This document shows positions 24,801 to 38,900 of a DNA stretch of 64,000 nucleotides, piece after piece. Each line of letters starts with the position of its first letter. Position 1 is the stretch's first letter. This DNA is from Cladopsammia gracilis. Taxonomy: Eukaryota > Cnidaria > Anthozoa > Scleractinia > Dendrophylliidae. The position numbers were made by a program, and so were the translations under genes. The notes below the pieces were generated by a model. That model searched no databases. It was given only the letters and a program-made list of their open reading frames with translations, and was not told where the DNA came from. The DNA lies in assembly GCA_022457155.1 (NCBI GenBank), contig JAJGOT010000472.1, positions 306,501-370,500 of the forward strand. The letters run 5' to 3'.

Positions 24801-27800
24801 AGCATTAACAAAACCAAGTCCACCTTGTGCGGCATAATAAACAGTACCAAAGGAAAGTACTGCTCAATAGCTTTCATTTGAATGGTCACACTTTGGGATT
24901 TTCTCCACAGACTCAAAAGTTGGAATCAGCTGTCCTTTTGCAGAATAATAAACAGTACCACAGGAAAATACTGCGTAGATTATATTAGCCCATGATTATT
25001 TTGAATTAAGCTCATTTCATCAACTCTGTCTTTTTTCTTTCAAGGCATGGGGACCAGAAGGCTACAACTTGGCAATGGTGTCTGCAGAAGAAGAAAGTGG
25101 TACTGCAGGTATTAAAATGTTTCTTCTTATATTAAATAGTAAATTGTTAACAGCTTGAATGCTAGCATTGTACATTCCCCTTAGGCAAAATCAAAGGCTC
25201 CTGTGAGCCAACTCGTGAATAAGAAATACTCTACACATCGCTGGCTCATATTTGAGCGACCCTCCTTACATAAAGGTGTCGAAATGTAGTCAAATAGAAA
25301 TTTTGAATTGAGACATGTGCTTAGTGATCTTAGTCGATTTGGTTGAGGAGACACTCAAGTTCGTGAAAGCTTTATTCCAGGGTTTATTGTATCAATTAAC
25401 ACTTTCGATAAGATTGCCAAATTTGTCTTTTCAACGCGTAACGCAATGTACGTTATGTTTTTCTATTATAAACACGGCTCGATATCTTTTAAAATACTGT
25501 AATCTGAGATATGAAATGTGAGATATTTAAGGTCTACATACACTGTTCAGTAGAAAAACGCAAGGATATATTTTCACTTGGGAAACAGATCCATTGACAT
25601 GCATAAACGTGTTCATTTCTCTCCTGTTTCAAGCAATGCGTATTTGCGTCATGGTAAGACATAAAAGATATTAATTTGGTTTATTCATCAAAGGGACTAC
25701 AAATTAGCTTTAAGCTAATTGTTGTTCATATTCGTTTATAATAGCGGAGCCCGCGGGCCGAAGGCCCGGCGGAGCACCATACTCATAGAACCTGTGCCCG
25801 TCATTTTTCATGGTCATGGCTAGCGGAATGTTTCGCGGGCGCGTGTGTGCCCGCCCGCGGCCGTGTTGGAACAACATTCGGGATCTTGAAAGCAAGGCTT
25901 TGTTTTTCGCGCGGCCATGCAGCCGTGAGCTCGGTAAACACTTTAGTTGTTTTGTTGTGTTTAGCGGAGAATTAAAGTCGTTATTTCCCTGCAGTTTTTC
26001 GCGGTTTTTTCGCTGTTAGGCTAAGGCTTAGGCTAAGGCTAACTATATATATTAAATCAGTTATTGTTATCGCTGGATTCACGTTGTTTCTTGTTACGCA
26101 ACGCATTCGTTACAAAACTAATTTAAAACATTACATGACAAAACTTTTACAGCCGAGTGAGTGAGTGAGTCAGTGAAAATTTGCATTTTTGTCCCCTTCA
26201 GCGATAACCCATTCAATATGCTTCACGTATTTACAAGTTAAAAAGACACGTCATCAGCCCTTCTGCTGGGTGATATGAGAAAACAATAGGGAAATACATA
26301 TAGGGTTGTTCACCACTGCCATGAATGAAAATTCCGTGAATATCGTAAGAGGATAAATGAATACTGTTGAAGGAGTTTACTTGTACCCAACTAATATACA
26401 AAAACTGATTTAAGATGGTTTTTGATGGAGAGGCATGGTCACTTGCAGCTGTATTAGAGTGGTCTTTTCTGTGTCCGCCCTGATAGTGATTTTTGTATGA
26501 CCCTGAAGTAATTACGTGCAAAACAACAAACGAACTGGAAAGACGCAATTTGATTGGTTTGGCGAATGGAGGCAAATGCGCGCTGTTGTTGGTTGGTTTA
26601 GCTAACACAAAGTAAAGCGAACGGACTACTGGCTAAAAAGAAGCTTTTCTCTTTGACGTCACTTGCTTTCAGCATTCTGATAGGTCAATGGAAGGAGACT
26701 CTTTCCATATTAGGGATATTTTAAGCAGGGAAACAAGCAAAGCTTGTTTTGGTCCTTTCAACTACTGACCGCTGCCCAAATTGCGAAAAAAGTGTTTTTT
26801 TCAAGGTTATACTAAAATCACTGTTAAGTATAGCCTGTGCACAGACGCTTCCTTTATCCTTCCTTCAGAAATTTAGGATATGTTAGCGTGCAGGTTACCC
26901 TGATTTGGAAAACATGCTTTGTGTCTAAAATTTCGTTGTTTTTTTCTTCTAATATTTATTGCAAACATCACTCTATTTTGTGTTTGAGGAATTTTAAAGA
27001 AGCCAGGGGTCACAATATCCAGTAGCATTTGATACCTTGTTGCAGAATTTCTATAAGTCTAAAAAATGGTTAATTTTTAAAATCACTAAAAGAATTAAAA
27101 AATATTAAAGACATTTAAAATGTTGAAAGAACAGTTTCAAATAACTCCAATCTTGATTTTTTTCTAGAGATTCTGATAAACTTGTCAAATTCCCTGTTAA
27201 ATTTTTGTTAGCGAGGAGCTTCATACGGACATAAAATTTAGGCGTCTGCTGTTTTATAAATGTAAAATTTTAAATGTTTTAAATAAAGCCGTTTTGTTGG
27301 ATTTTGAAACTTAAATATCAGCCTAAAGATGCACACAAGGCCTCCCTTTCCACTCAGCCCTTCGATTGGATTACAAAATTGAGGTTTCCTTTTTTTTATT
27401 TTTAATAGATTGCATGAGTGATGATGTTTCAGGTATATAAAAGTACAAGTCAAAGTTTTAAAATTATTGGTGAACAGTTTTTTTCAGTGAATAGTTTGTA
27501 CTGATTAAGGTTAAAAATATAATAAAAATAGATAATAATATGTTTAGAAAATCAAAAAAAGGCAAAATTATTTCAAATTTTAACACAGGAGGTCGTAGGC
27601 TTTTGTAGCAGGGTCGTACCTGGCTTTTTCCGAGTGAGGTGCAGGATTGCAGAAAATTAATTCAGCTTTTTTTAAAACAAAGCCTGATACAATGGGATGT
27701 ATTGTTATTCAATGAGATAGAAATATGATTTCCATCTCATTAAACTAGTTTTCTGCAAACCTGCACCTTAGTGCTTTTTCCGGCCCCGCTCGCGCTAATG

Positions 27801-30800
27801 CGTACGGTCCTCGTATTTTGAAAAAAAACGCGCACGCGGGGCGGTGCGTGGACGTGCGGATCATAATATGATATTATCATATTATTATAATACACCTTAT
27901 ATCATGCCTTTATAAATTCTAAGTTATTATGCTTAAACAACAAACTCAGTAACTAAAGCAATTAATTTTACATGTGTCGTAAGTTTTTATTATTGAACCC
28001 TTTTATGTGTACCAAAATAACTTCATTTTCGTTTTTACTAAACTGATTTTTGTATGGTCCCAACCGAGATTGAAAGTTAAATTCCTGCAATCAGATCTGG
28101 TCATAACAAACCTTGTTGTTTTATCTTGTTATAATGGTAAACATTAAATAATAATTTATTTCTGAATAAACTCGTTATTTCAGGTGATATAATGCAGCTG
28201 CAGTTTGTGAAGAGTGCCCTGACAGTAAATCCCTGTATGGTAAGTGACGAACATTGTTGACTAGAAACCTCTCGACTAGTACTTTAACTTGGAGAATTTT
28301 TGCACGTCCGAATAAATGAAGCATCTGGTCATTAAAAAGTCCAAACATTTGTAATGTGGAGGTTTTTGCCTGCACATTAAAGGGGCTATGTCGCAAGGTG
28401 AGTCTGCGCAATGAGTTCCTGTCATGTGACGTCATCTGACGTCACACATGTCAAATTTCTATTGTTCCCTCCCGGATCGCGGCAAGTTTTATCGCGCTTG
28501 CACTCGTGTCGAGCCACGTGAGGTAAACAAACACACGATCGATTTGGGTTTTAAATTCCTCCCCAACTTCCACCACTACTGGAAGACATCGAATTTTTGG
28601 AAAGTACGACTAACAAATCGCAGAAATAATTTACCAAAAATCTAGCCAAGTAAATACTCTAACTGATTTGTAAACTTGAGATCTATCCTTCCACGCAATA
28701 CGACGGGATGGAACGAATTGCAGCGAATTCGACAGTAATGGCCGCCAACTTGATAAAAAGCCACCTGACGTTTTTCAAGTTGTTAGTACCCAGTACTCAC
28801 CCGCCATCCTCGCGACATAACCCCTTCAATTCAAATCTACCATTTTATCAAATATAACTTATGGCAGTATATTTTACTCATTGCTCGCAATTACTATGCA
28901 ACGCGTAAAATATAGACCCTGCATAATTATTATCTGTGAAACCATCAAATAAGGTGCATGTAATGCAAAATACCACTTAACCCATTCACACCTGAACCGC
29001 CCGCAACCGCCCGTACAAGACTCCACTGCTTTAAAAAATTGTAACTTTCTCAATCGTGCGAACATTGCCTTAACTAGCAGTTGTGAGCATTGACTAGAAA
29101 GTCTTTCAAATTGAGATACCCAACAAACACAAGCGATTTTTGCAGAATATCAGCGTTTGAATTTGGACAATAACAAAAATTACCGTTTTTAACGTCATAG
29201 AAAAACAACAAAAATCACGTTTTTGCCTTTAGTTTTTTTATTGAAATCATCGTGGCAAACCCAAAAGTCAACATTTACAGCAAAATTCAATCCTAGTCCT
29301 AGCTTAGCAGTGAATTTTTTTGCTCTTATTAGTTGCTCGGGCCGAATTACAGCTTCTTATTCTAGTGCATACTCACCCTGCCTCGATTTTCAACATCACC
29401 ACCGCACTGCATGCTGGGAAATAACGAGATTTTTCGACAGCGTTCCTTCCGTCCTCCACACAGCCACTCCGACCCACCGCCGAAATTTCACGCTGGTTTT
29501 GTTCTTTAGTGGTCGCAACTTCCAAAATATGCCAGGCTAGGTCGAGAAATTCATCCAGAGTCGAGTCCCAAAGCTACTTCGTTTCCTGGCGGCCATTTTT
29601 CCAGTTCAGCGAGCCACGAGCCAAATTCGTAAACGAAGTACAACACCTAACTCGCTTCGTTGAGAAAGTGGACTCTGAACTACCTTCAAGCTTAATGATG
29701 CTCATCAGACAGCTACTAAAGATGAAAAATGGCTATGGACTTACCAAAAATCGCAACAACACCATATTGAAGACTCTATTGCAATTCAACAAAGCAAAAT
29801 GCCAACGTCACAATGACGTTTCCAGTAAACTCGAGCCTTCAGTGTTTTAGAACAGCAGTACCTTCAATGGTAACTCCAAATATGAAGTCACGAAATCCTA
29901 TGGGGCGTGTGTATGCAGAAAATCACTCAAAAACGTAAAAATCCTCAGGTGTCAATGGGTTAATCTACACCTTCCCCATCAATGTCGTCTTCAATAACCA
30001 TTACAGTTTTACCAAAGTCAAATTATTGTGAATCAGTCGCCGAAGATCATGTCCTCAAATTGTTCTCACTTAATTAAGTATAAGTAGCTATAAGTAGCCA
30101 TAAGTATATGTTATCATCAAGAGATTCTGCGGTTTACTGAAGTTCATGCACAGTTCATGCAACGGACCACTTTGACCTGCATTTTTACAGATCAAGAAGA
30201 ACGTCTGAAATTACTAGCATAAAGCATCCCAAACCTTTTTGTCTGAAGTTTTACATCGAAAGAAAAAAATCCGGAAGTTTTCGAAGTAAACTAGATACCA
30301 AAATCTTATTTTGTGGGTATTAAGTTCGAGTATTAAGTTCAAAAAAAAAAAAAACTGTGGGTGTAGATATTTTTAACATTTTTCTTGTGTAAGTTTCTGA
30401 AAGGACTGTTATAAATCTCCTTTTTGTTTATTTTTTGCGGTTTTTCATAACAGTATCGCACCAGTTGCAATACCGGACATTCTAAACTCATTTCACTGCC
30501 TAAAGAGCATGAAATTGATTTGTGATCTCAGATCATTGTGGCTTCTTCATGACCCCCCAAAAACGAAAAATCCTAAAACAATTAAACCTTACCCGCTGAA
30601 TTGCCCATGATATGAAATTGTGAAAGAAACAAAACAGCGAACAAGAACTTCTCGTTCGCTGTTTTGTTTCTTTCGCGATTTCATATCAAATTTGAAATTT
30701 GTGCGAAAGACCGCTGGTCAGATGTACTTTTTTTCCTAAAAAACAAATGCTTGGATCACAAATCTTAAAATCCGGATTCAGATTTGATCTGAAAAATCTC

Positions 30801-32494
30801 ACCGAGGTATAGATTCAACGGTTTCAAGATCCGTTTTTGAATTTTAGTGAAAAAACGCAAAATCTTGTTTAGGATTCAAGAATCCGGATTTGGATTTAAC
30901 CAGAAAAACGCCGCCCAAGTCTCTCAAAACTAGCATTAAAGTCCCGCGGAAATAACAAAATTGTGCTTATTTATTTCCATGTTATATCGTCAAATGCCAC
31001 CAAATATACAACTGAATTGGATAAAAAGATTCTACATGCAAAAACAGAAGCAGTATAGTTTTGAGAAAATAAAGTGCAGGATTACAAGGATTGATTTCGT
31101 GACAGGCGGCCAAGAAATCAAAATTGCCTTTCTGGTGAAATTTAGTTTATATTTCTTTGCGGTCATCACTTTTGACGATTTTTTCTTCCAATTTCAAGAC
31201 AATAAAGCAAACTTAAAGGTAGGTTTCACGGTACGGCGCATGTGCAAGCTATGACGTAACTCGTGTAATTTCATCGTTTAAACCAGTCGGAAGCGAGTAG
31301 ATAACTCTGGCGGGAAATTTGCCCGTGAAAATGTCGCGGTCAGTCGGCTGATTGAATGGAGTATTATACATACCGATAGGCGCCGTGAAAGCCACCTGAG
31401 CGTAGAATAAGTCCTTCGGGTCAAAGGTTTTATTCAGTGTTGACTTTGTTGGTGTAATCCATTGAAATTTTCTGTACATTTTGGTCATCCTTCGCTTTGT
31501 TTGGACTACATTATAGTGTGTGATTATTTATGAGTGGTTTTTTTAACCGATAAAATTGGTAAGAAAGCGAATAAAGCATTTTAATCTGTGCACATGCGCC
31601 GAACTGTGAAACCATCCCTTTAAAGGAAGCTCCTGGCCATAATCATGAAAACACGATATTTAGAAATGTAGTAGTAAGAAATGTTTCTATATATTCACTG
31701 CAGAGCAACCATGAGCATTTATTTCTCCAAGGAGAGGAGTGTTTGTACCTCAATACTGGAGATATGGTGTCCGAGACACAAGATCTAATCGAGAACACTG
31801 GCACTAGGCCTGTGATTGGTGGACCAGTCGGGCATAGCACACTTGTCAGTAACAAGCAATGGTTTGTAATACAGGTAAAGGGCTAGAAAATCCGGACAGT
31901 CTAACGGATTGGTATTTTTCTTTTCTGTATAGAGCGGTTTCCAATTGAGTGTTGAAAGTAATGATTGCTTTGGTTTTGCATTGCTACCCTTTCACCACCT
32001 TTCAAAAGGAAAACCAAAACCAATCGTGACTTGCTCGCACACGTTTTCCTGCGCTTGACGCCAGTTACATGTTTGCTTTGGTTGTAATTGGTTCATTGGA
32101 TTGTCTGCGAGATCTGTGATTGGTCAGAGTAATTACTTTGGTTTTTGGCACCGCTCTAAGATAAGTCTACCAACGATCACACAGAACTTTTTGTAGACTG
32201 CTAGCAATCCCTCTCCGGATAATCGAGCAGGCGAGCAAATATGCAATCGGCAATCGTTCGAGCGAGCGAAAGTAATGCAAACAGACGGGGCACTGGTGAA
32301 GAGGTCTCTCCCCCAGTTTTCCCTCTGCTTGTTCGCTCGCTCCAGTCTCACCAAACTTGTTTTCGTGGTTAGCTCGTCCGCTCGATTGACTGAAAAAGGA
32401 CATCTAGCAGTCTACACTCTTTGCGCGGCCTAATGTTTCTCTTAGACTCTTCACTTTTGTGACTTGTGATATACATATATATGACTTGTGAAAT

Positions 32495-32526
<32 letters not shown>

Positions 32527-32832
32527 TTGTATTTGCATATTTGTATACACCTGATTGAAGAAACGTTGTCATTTAAAAAAGCATAAACCACGAACGATGA
32601 GACCGAATGGGATTCTGGGTAGGCAGCATTGCCAAGCTAGTTATCTTCTATTTCTTGATAATCAAGATGTTTTCTTTGTTTGAGGCATTTAAGAGCATGA
32701 TTTATGTATTCTGTGTTAATATAATGTATATTCTGTCACAGACGAAGATTAAATTTTCCAACTTCCCAGTAAGCCTTTGGGTCGCATCGTTCATGGTTTA
32801 CGCTTTTTACCTGACAACGTTTCTTCAATTTG

Positions 32833-32914
<82 letters not shown>

Positions 32915-35900
32915 TTAATATATTTAATCAGAACTAACCAGTGATAGCAGGTTAGCTGTAAAATTTCATTTCCCAACTATTATTCGTAAGATTAGGTCAA
33001 TCACATAACGTTTTGTTATCTCAAAAGAGCTTTAAAGCCTTTCTAAATAAGACACTGTAAACTATTCTTGGGATTGAAATTGTTATGTTTATATTCACTC
33101 CAGATTCCATCCAATTATTTGGACTGCAACTGGCCTATTAGGGTAAGTGAAAACAAAATAGGACACATTTTCGGACACTTTTATCAATAGACCACGTTCG
33201 ATATATTAAAATTCAACTTGATAATGAGGCTTAGAAGACATAAAGAAAGAAATGAATAATGTTGGTTTCAGTTCCTTTGTCTGTGTCCTCTAGGCCTCAC
33301 TGTCAAGTTGAATTTAAATATATCGAAAGTGGCCTATTGGAAACCGTGCTGCGAACTGAAATGAAGTAAGGCACTTCCTTATTGCCTTGTTATTGGAACG
33401 TGCCTAGCAAAAGATCAGAAATCTTTCTCAAAAAATGACTTTTCACAATTAAAATGTCTTTCTTTTTCGAGCGTTTTTAAAATTTTCAGAGGCTAAAATT
33501 TTGGACGACTAAAATGTTTGGACGGATCAGTTTATTTGCAGTTAATTTTTTTTTTCCGAAATTGAACGCACCCGAAGCGTTTGGTTTGTAATGTAGTTCT
33601 TAGATTTGATATACACTTTGAAATAAGTCAACTACTGAAGTTGATTGTTTGTTTGTTTTTTGTGAATCCCGGTGTAGTATGCGGCTGTTGACAAGAGTGG
33701 TCGTTGTGTTGCTATAGCTGGAAGAACAGGAATTGCTCATTACTCACTTAACAGCGGAAAGTGGAAACTGTTTGGAAATGTGTCACAGGTATAAAAACGT
33801 AATTACATGTATTTAACCTTTGAGTCCCCATTAGGGGAGGTCTGCAATATCCCGTGCCCATTTATTTTATGTTTAGCTGCATATATTCTTGTATACTAGA
33901 TTTATTGCTCAGTATCCCCGAGTTTCTTTTCTTAATGTCCCGCATTGCTGTTATCATTCCCAGAAATATCCCGTATCACCATTATTCTTCCCTCAATATC
34001 CCAGATCCCGATGACTGCTAATGAGGCCTCACTCTCCTTACGGACTATACACTACTGTAATAAGGACCCGAGGATACCAAAATTCATACAAACCTTACAT
34101 CTATAATACAGATACCTGTCTATTACAGACAATTCCCTTGGTCCCTACAGTAAGATACCAAAGTTCATACAATCCTTACTTGATCCTACCAGTCTACCTC
34201 TATAATACAGACAGCGGTCTAATACAGAGGGGTCCATATTATGGAGCTGTGCGTTAGGAGAGGTTCAACTGGTTTCGTTATTTTGTTAACAAAAACAGGC
34301 TGACTTAGGCGTTTATTTGTCTGGTTAGACTTGTCCTGTCCCCTTTGTCATGATCCAAAACATACAAGGCAAACCTTCACAATGTTAAATTGTAAGAAAA
34401 AATAAGAACAATGAAAACTAGCAACTAACAAGGAGATTAGAATCACTGGGATATTCTTGAATGAATTTTTATGACATTATTTTCTACATCATTTGAACTG
34501 ATAGTTTTGTTTAACCTTTTTTATTGCGCATTTACTGCGCTTTTCAATAACACACGAACTCTGAAGTTCAAACCTTAACTATCAGTTTCGTTTGTATATC
34601 ATAGCGGACATCTTAACTATCAGTTTCGTTTGTATATCATAGCGGACATCTTAACTATCAGTTTCGTTTGTATATCATAGCGGACATCTTAACTATCAGT
34701 TTCGTTTGTATATCATAGCGGACATCTTAACTATCAGTTTCGTTTGTATATCATAGCGGACATCTTAACTATCAGTTTCGTTTGTATATCATAGCGGACA
34801 TCTTAACTATCAGTTTCGTTTGTATATCATAGCGGACATCTTAACTATCAGTTTCGTTTGTATATCATAGCGGACATCTTAACTATCAGTTTGGTTTGTA
34901 TATCATAGCGGACATCTTAACTATCAGTTTGGTTTGTATATCATAGCGGACATCTTAACTATCAGTTTGGTTTGTATATCATAGCGGACACCTTAACTAT
35001 CAGTTTCGTTTGTATATCATAGCGGACATCTTAACTATCAGTTTCGTTTGTATATCATAGCGGACATCTTAACTATCAGTTTCGTTTGTATATCATAGCG
35101 GACATCTTAACTATCAGTTTCGTTTGTATATCATAGCGGACACCTTAACTATCAGTTTCGTTTGTATATCATAGCGGACATCTTAACTATCAGTTTCGTT
35201 TGTATATCATAGCGGACATCTCAGGAAACAAGGATGCTTTACACGAAATGGTCACGTGGTCAGGTTTGTGGGTTGTGATTGGTGGATTTCAATCCATTTT
35301 GTCATTTTCTGTTTTCAGGAGTCCAATGTTTGTCGCCATAATTATGATTGACAGCAGCGTAAAACGTAAACTTTCGTTGGGCTTTAAACTCCAGAGTTCA
35401 CCTGTTGTTGAAAGGCGCAGTAAGAACACTGCAGTGATAAAGATTGTAGTTCTATAAAACATAGCTTGTTCACAGGCTATAGAAAACTCTGTTATAGTAT
35501 CAGTTACTAACATCGTATCTATTCTATTAAGGAGCAAGGTTTTTCCTGTGGCGGGGGCCTATCTTGGTGGAGAGATTTCCTAATTGTTCCCTGCTTCAAC
35601 TTTAGTTCCTCGGCAGACGAAGTATGTTTGATCTCCATAAATTACGTATGTTTCCGTGACTAGTTTTGCGTGACTCTCTTGATTCGCCTGGCCTAAACAG
35701 TGTTGTTTGACTCACTATGCATGACAGTGCTTTGTGACTTGTTTAGTACGTCATCAGATAAAGTTTTTGTCATACTTCAGTAAACTGTGCATGTTAGTGT
35801 TTGTGTATAGCGTATATTCAGGAAATGTTAGCCACATCAAATTTCGCATTTCCATCATTTTCGTCATGAAATTTAGTGTACGAGATACTAGCAGCCTGCG

Positions 35901-38900
35901 AATACAGCCACCTCTCATCCTTCCCGGTCGCCAGGGGCGTTAGCACGAGATGGCCATCTTACGCGAATGTCCCTAGGGACCGGAAGCGATGAGAGGCTGC
36001 TGGATTCGCAAGTGGAGCATAGGCTATAAACAACACCTCACGAGAGAACTTGAACTTGAAAATCGCAGGTCAGGGACTGATGTTAGCTGTTGCTTTCCAT
36101 AGGGTATGCCCGATCCACACCCCTCACAGTTAGTTAAATCTTTACAAATCTTTTTCTCTTTGCATTATTCTTGCAGGTTCGTTTTTACCCCAGAACATGT
36201 AATTTAGACAATGCATTTGCGCTGAATGTGAAGCTGCCAGCTCCAGCCTTCCTAGTGAATGTTTTTCGCTGCCTGTTGTTGGTTTACTGTTCTGATTCCC
36301 GAGTAGTTTTCTTTTCACTGGAAAGGACAGATGACAACCCAAGTAAGGTTAACAAATAGCAAAGTAAGGGCTGAACCACAGACGAGGTTAACAAACAGTA
36401 AACTAAGGGTTGTATGTACGTAAGGTAAGGGCTAAACCACAGACAAACCAAGTAAGGTCATACAGTAAACTAAGGGCTGAACTACAATTTTATGACCGTG
36501 ACATTTCACGATTTCATTATTCTACCCAGTCTGAAACAAAATTGAAGCTTATTCTAAGCATCAGACAGCTTCACATGTCTTTTTCTTTTTTCAGTTTGGT
36601 CTTGAAAGAAAATTACATAAGTTGTCATACTTTCGTCGAAGCGTATTTTTTTATTGCATTATTGAGGGTGAGATGTGGTACTTCACGGTACAACAAACAA
36701 CAACAAAGAAAACTTTATTAGACATATAAACTTAAATATAGTTCCCCTGCAAATTAGCAAAAACGCTATTCGAGGCAGGGAAAAGTAATGTAATTGAAAA
36801 TAATAAAGGTTAGACAATATAACAAAACAGAAGCTGATCTGTAGAGTTACAGATTATTTTTCTTTCAGAGATAAAACGCGTAAATTACATTAAAACGGAC
36901 TGTTTCCATGGCAACCTCATCCCCAGGGTCTCTCTCCCCATGGGACGGGAAGAAAAGAGACCCTGGGAACAAGGTTGTTTCCACGGTGCCTACAGTGTCT
37001 GGCGGTACATGCCTTTTTTTGTCTGTGGTTTCCTGCGCGTTTTGCCTCCCTTTTATGTCATGATAATCGTCACATGAAAAATCCCATACATGTTGAACAT
37101 CTACAACATATCTGTATCTCTCTGCAGATATCCCCGAAGTACAAGTATCACGCGTGCAAGAAGTGTCGTTAGTGAATCACGTACCCCATCCCTTAGCGGT
37201 GGTTCATGTCACGCTTACATCGCTATATACAGGTAAGCGAATTGGCATACTTCAGTCACGCAAGGAGATACAAGAGTCACACACCCGTTACTATCAGCTC
37301 TATGTTAAGGAAGTTGATGTTATTCCAGGAAGTTAAACACTACAACCTTAACTTTGGGTTACTCTACTCGACAAATTATTTTACAGTGGATATTTGAATT
37401 TTAAGACCCAATTTCCATGTAGAACTGGGCTTTAGTGCATGCATGTTGCAACGGGAGGTCATTCCCAGACTTGTGCCTAGAAAGACAAAGACCTGGGAAT
37501 TCATGACTGTTTCGACTGTTTTCCTTTCCTTTTCCTTCCCTGGTAAAGTAGCAAACGAACCTCAAACTTAACCTGGTACTCCTCCCTGGATAGGATGCTA
37601 GTCCATAGCAGCCCCCCCCCCCCCCCCCACCCCCCCCCCCCCAACATCGAAGAGAGAGAATGTCGGGCATAATTTCTTGCCCATGAAAACAACAGGACGA
37701 AAAGGGTAGGCCTTGAATCACCACCTTTAGGTCTGAAGGTTTACGAGCTTACCACTACATCACGTACCGTGCCTCAACGATTTATCCTTCTTAAATACTG
37801 TATTAGTTTGTTACTTGAGAAATAATTGAGAGCTGAGGCAGTTGACTCCAAAAATAGAAGCTTTACGTTTATTCAAAACGTTTCGGCAAAAAGGTTCCCT
37901 GTATGGAACATTGGACGCAGAGAGATGACAAAAACGTTTTCTACTGTGGTTTGTCGAATTGGGAACCAGTCCCTAACGATTTGAAATCCAACATAAGAAC
38001 AATGCTTAATAGACCACTTTCATAATGGCGGCCGATTTATTTATTCTTTTATATGTATGTTAATTAGCCTCACTGGCCTCGGTAACATGTGCAAAATTCA
38101 AAAGAGTTTTTACTCTAAAATGAGGCCAGTGAGGCTAATTAACATACCTATAAAAGAATAAATAAATCGGCCGCCATTATGAAAGTGGTCAATTCCATTG
38201 TAACTTTTTTTTGTAGAATACCAAGGCTCAGAGGGACTAGGTGGAGTGGAGTCACTGATCACTAATGTTGGAGGTCGGTTACTAATGCTGCAGAAAGACA
38301 AAGCGTATCCTGAGAGAAGAAGTAAAAAGGTATCACTACATTGAGCTGTGTACGTTCTATGTAAGGGCGCTTGGTTTCTCATAGTGCGTGCCATTTTAGT
38401 GTTAAGTAGCGCAAATGTTGTTACATATCTGAGTTATGAAGCAGAGAACAGTAATGTCATCACTTACAAAAAGAAAAAACAAAAGAATACACAAATGGTG
38501 GCTGAAGTTCCGAACGGACGCCATTGCAACCCAATACCACTTTCATCTGGAAGTCGTCTTTTATGATGGTTAAATGAATACTCGCTGCCTGTTGTTAATC
38601 AAAAAATAACTTGGATTTTGCAGGACTCTCTTACCTAAATACTCACTTGGAAGTACTTATTAACTGTCCTTTCATCGTTTTTATTGTTTTTAGTCTTCGT
38701 TTTGTTCGCCTGTTGTTCTGGCCTCGTGTGTAGAGAATGTGTGGACATCAGCAACATCCAGTCGAAACAAACGGCACCTGATGGAGGCATTGTGGCTGGG
38801 ATGTGGAGCCAATGGAATGAAGGTACAGTATGATACTTAGTGGAACCCCGGGGTGGGGGAATCCCTTATATAAGTGTGTATGGTTTTTGAGCCGTTTTGC

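Noticed and set aside
35200..35457. 85-codon ORF with [13 protein letters not shown] as RIC1 exon 16
   Set aside because: At first glance similar to the human VTGGLAWWNDF region, but the true counterpart ([14 protein letters not shown]) is at 35532-35621 with proper splice sites.
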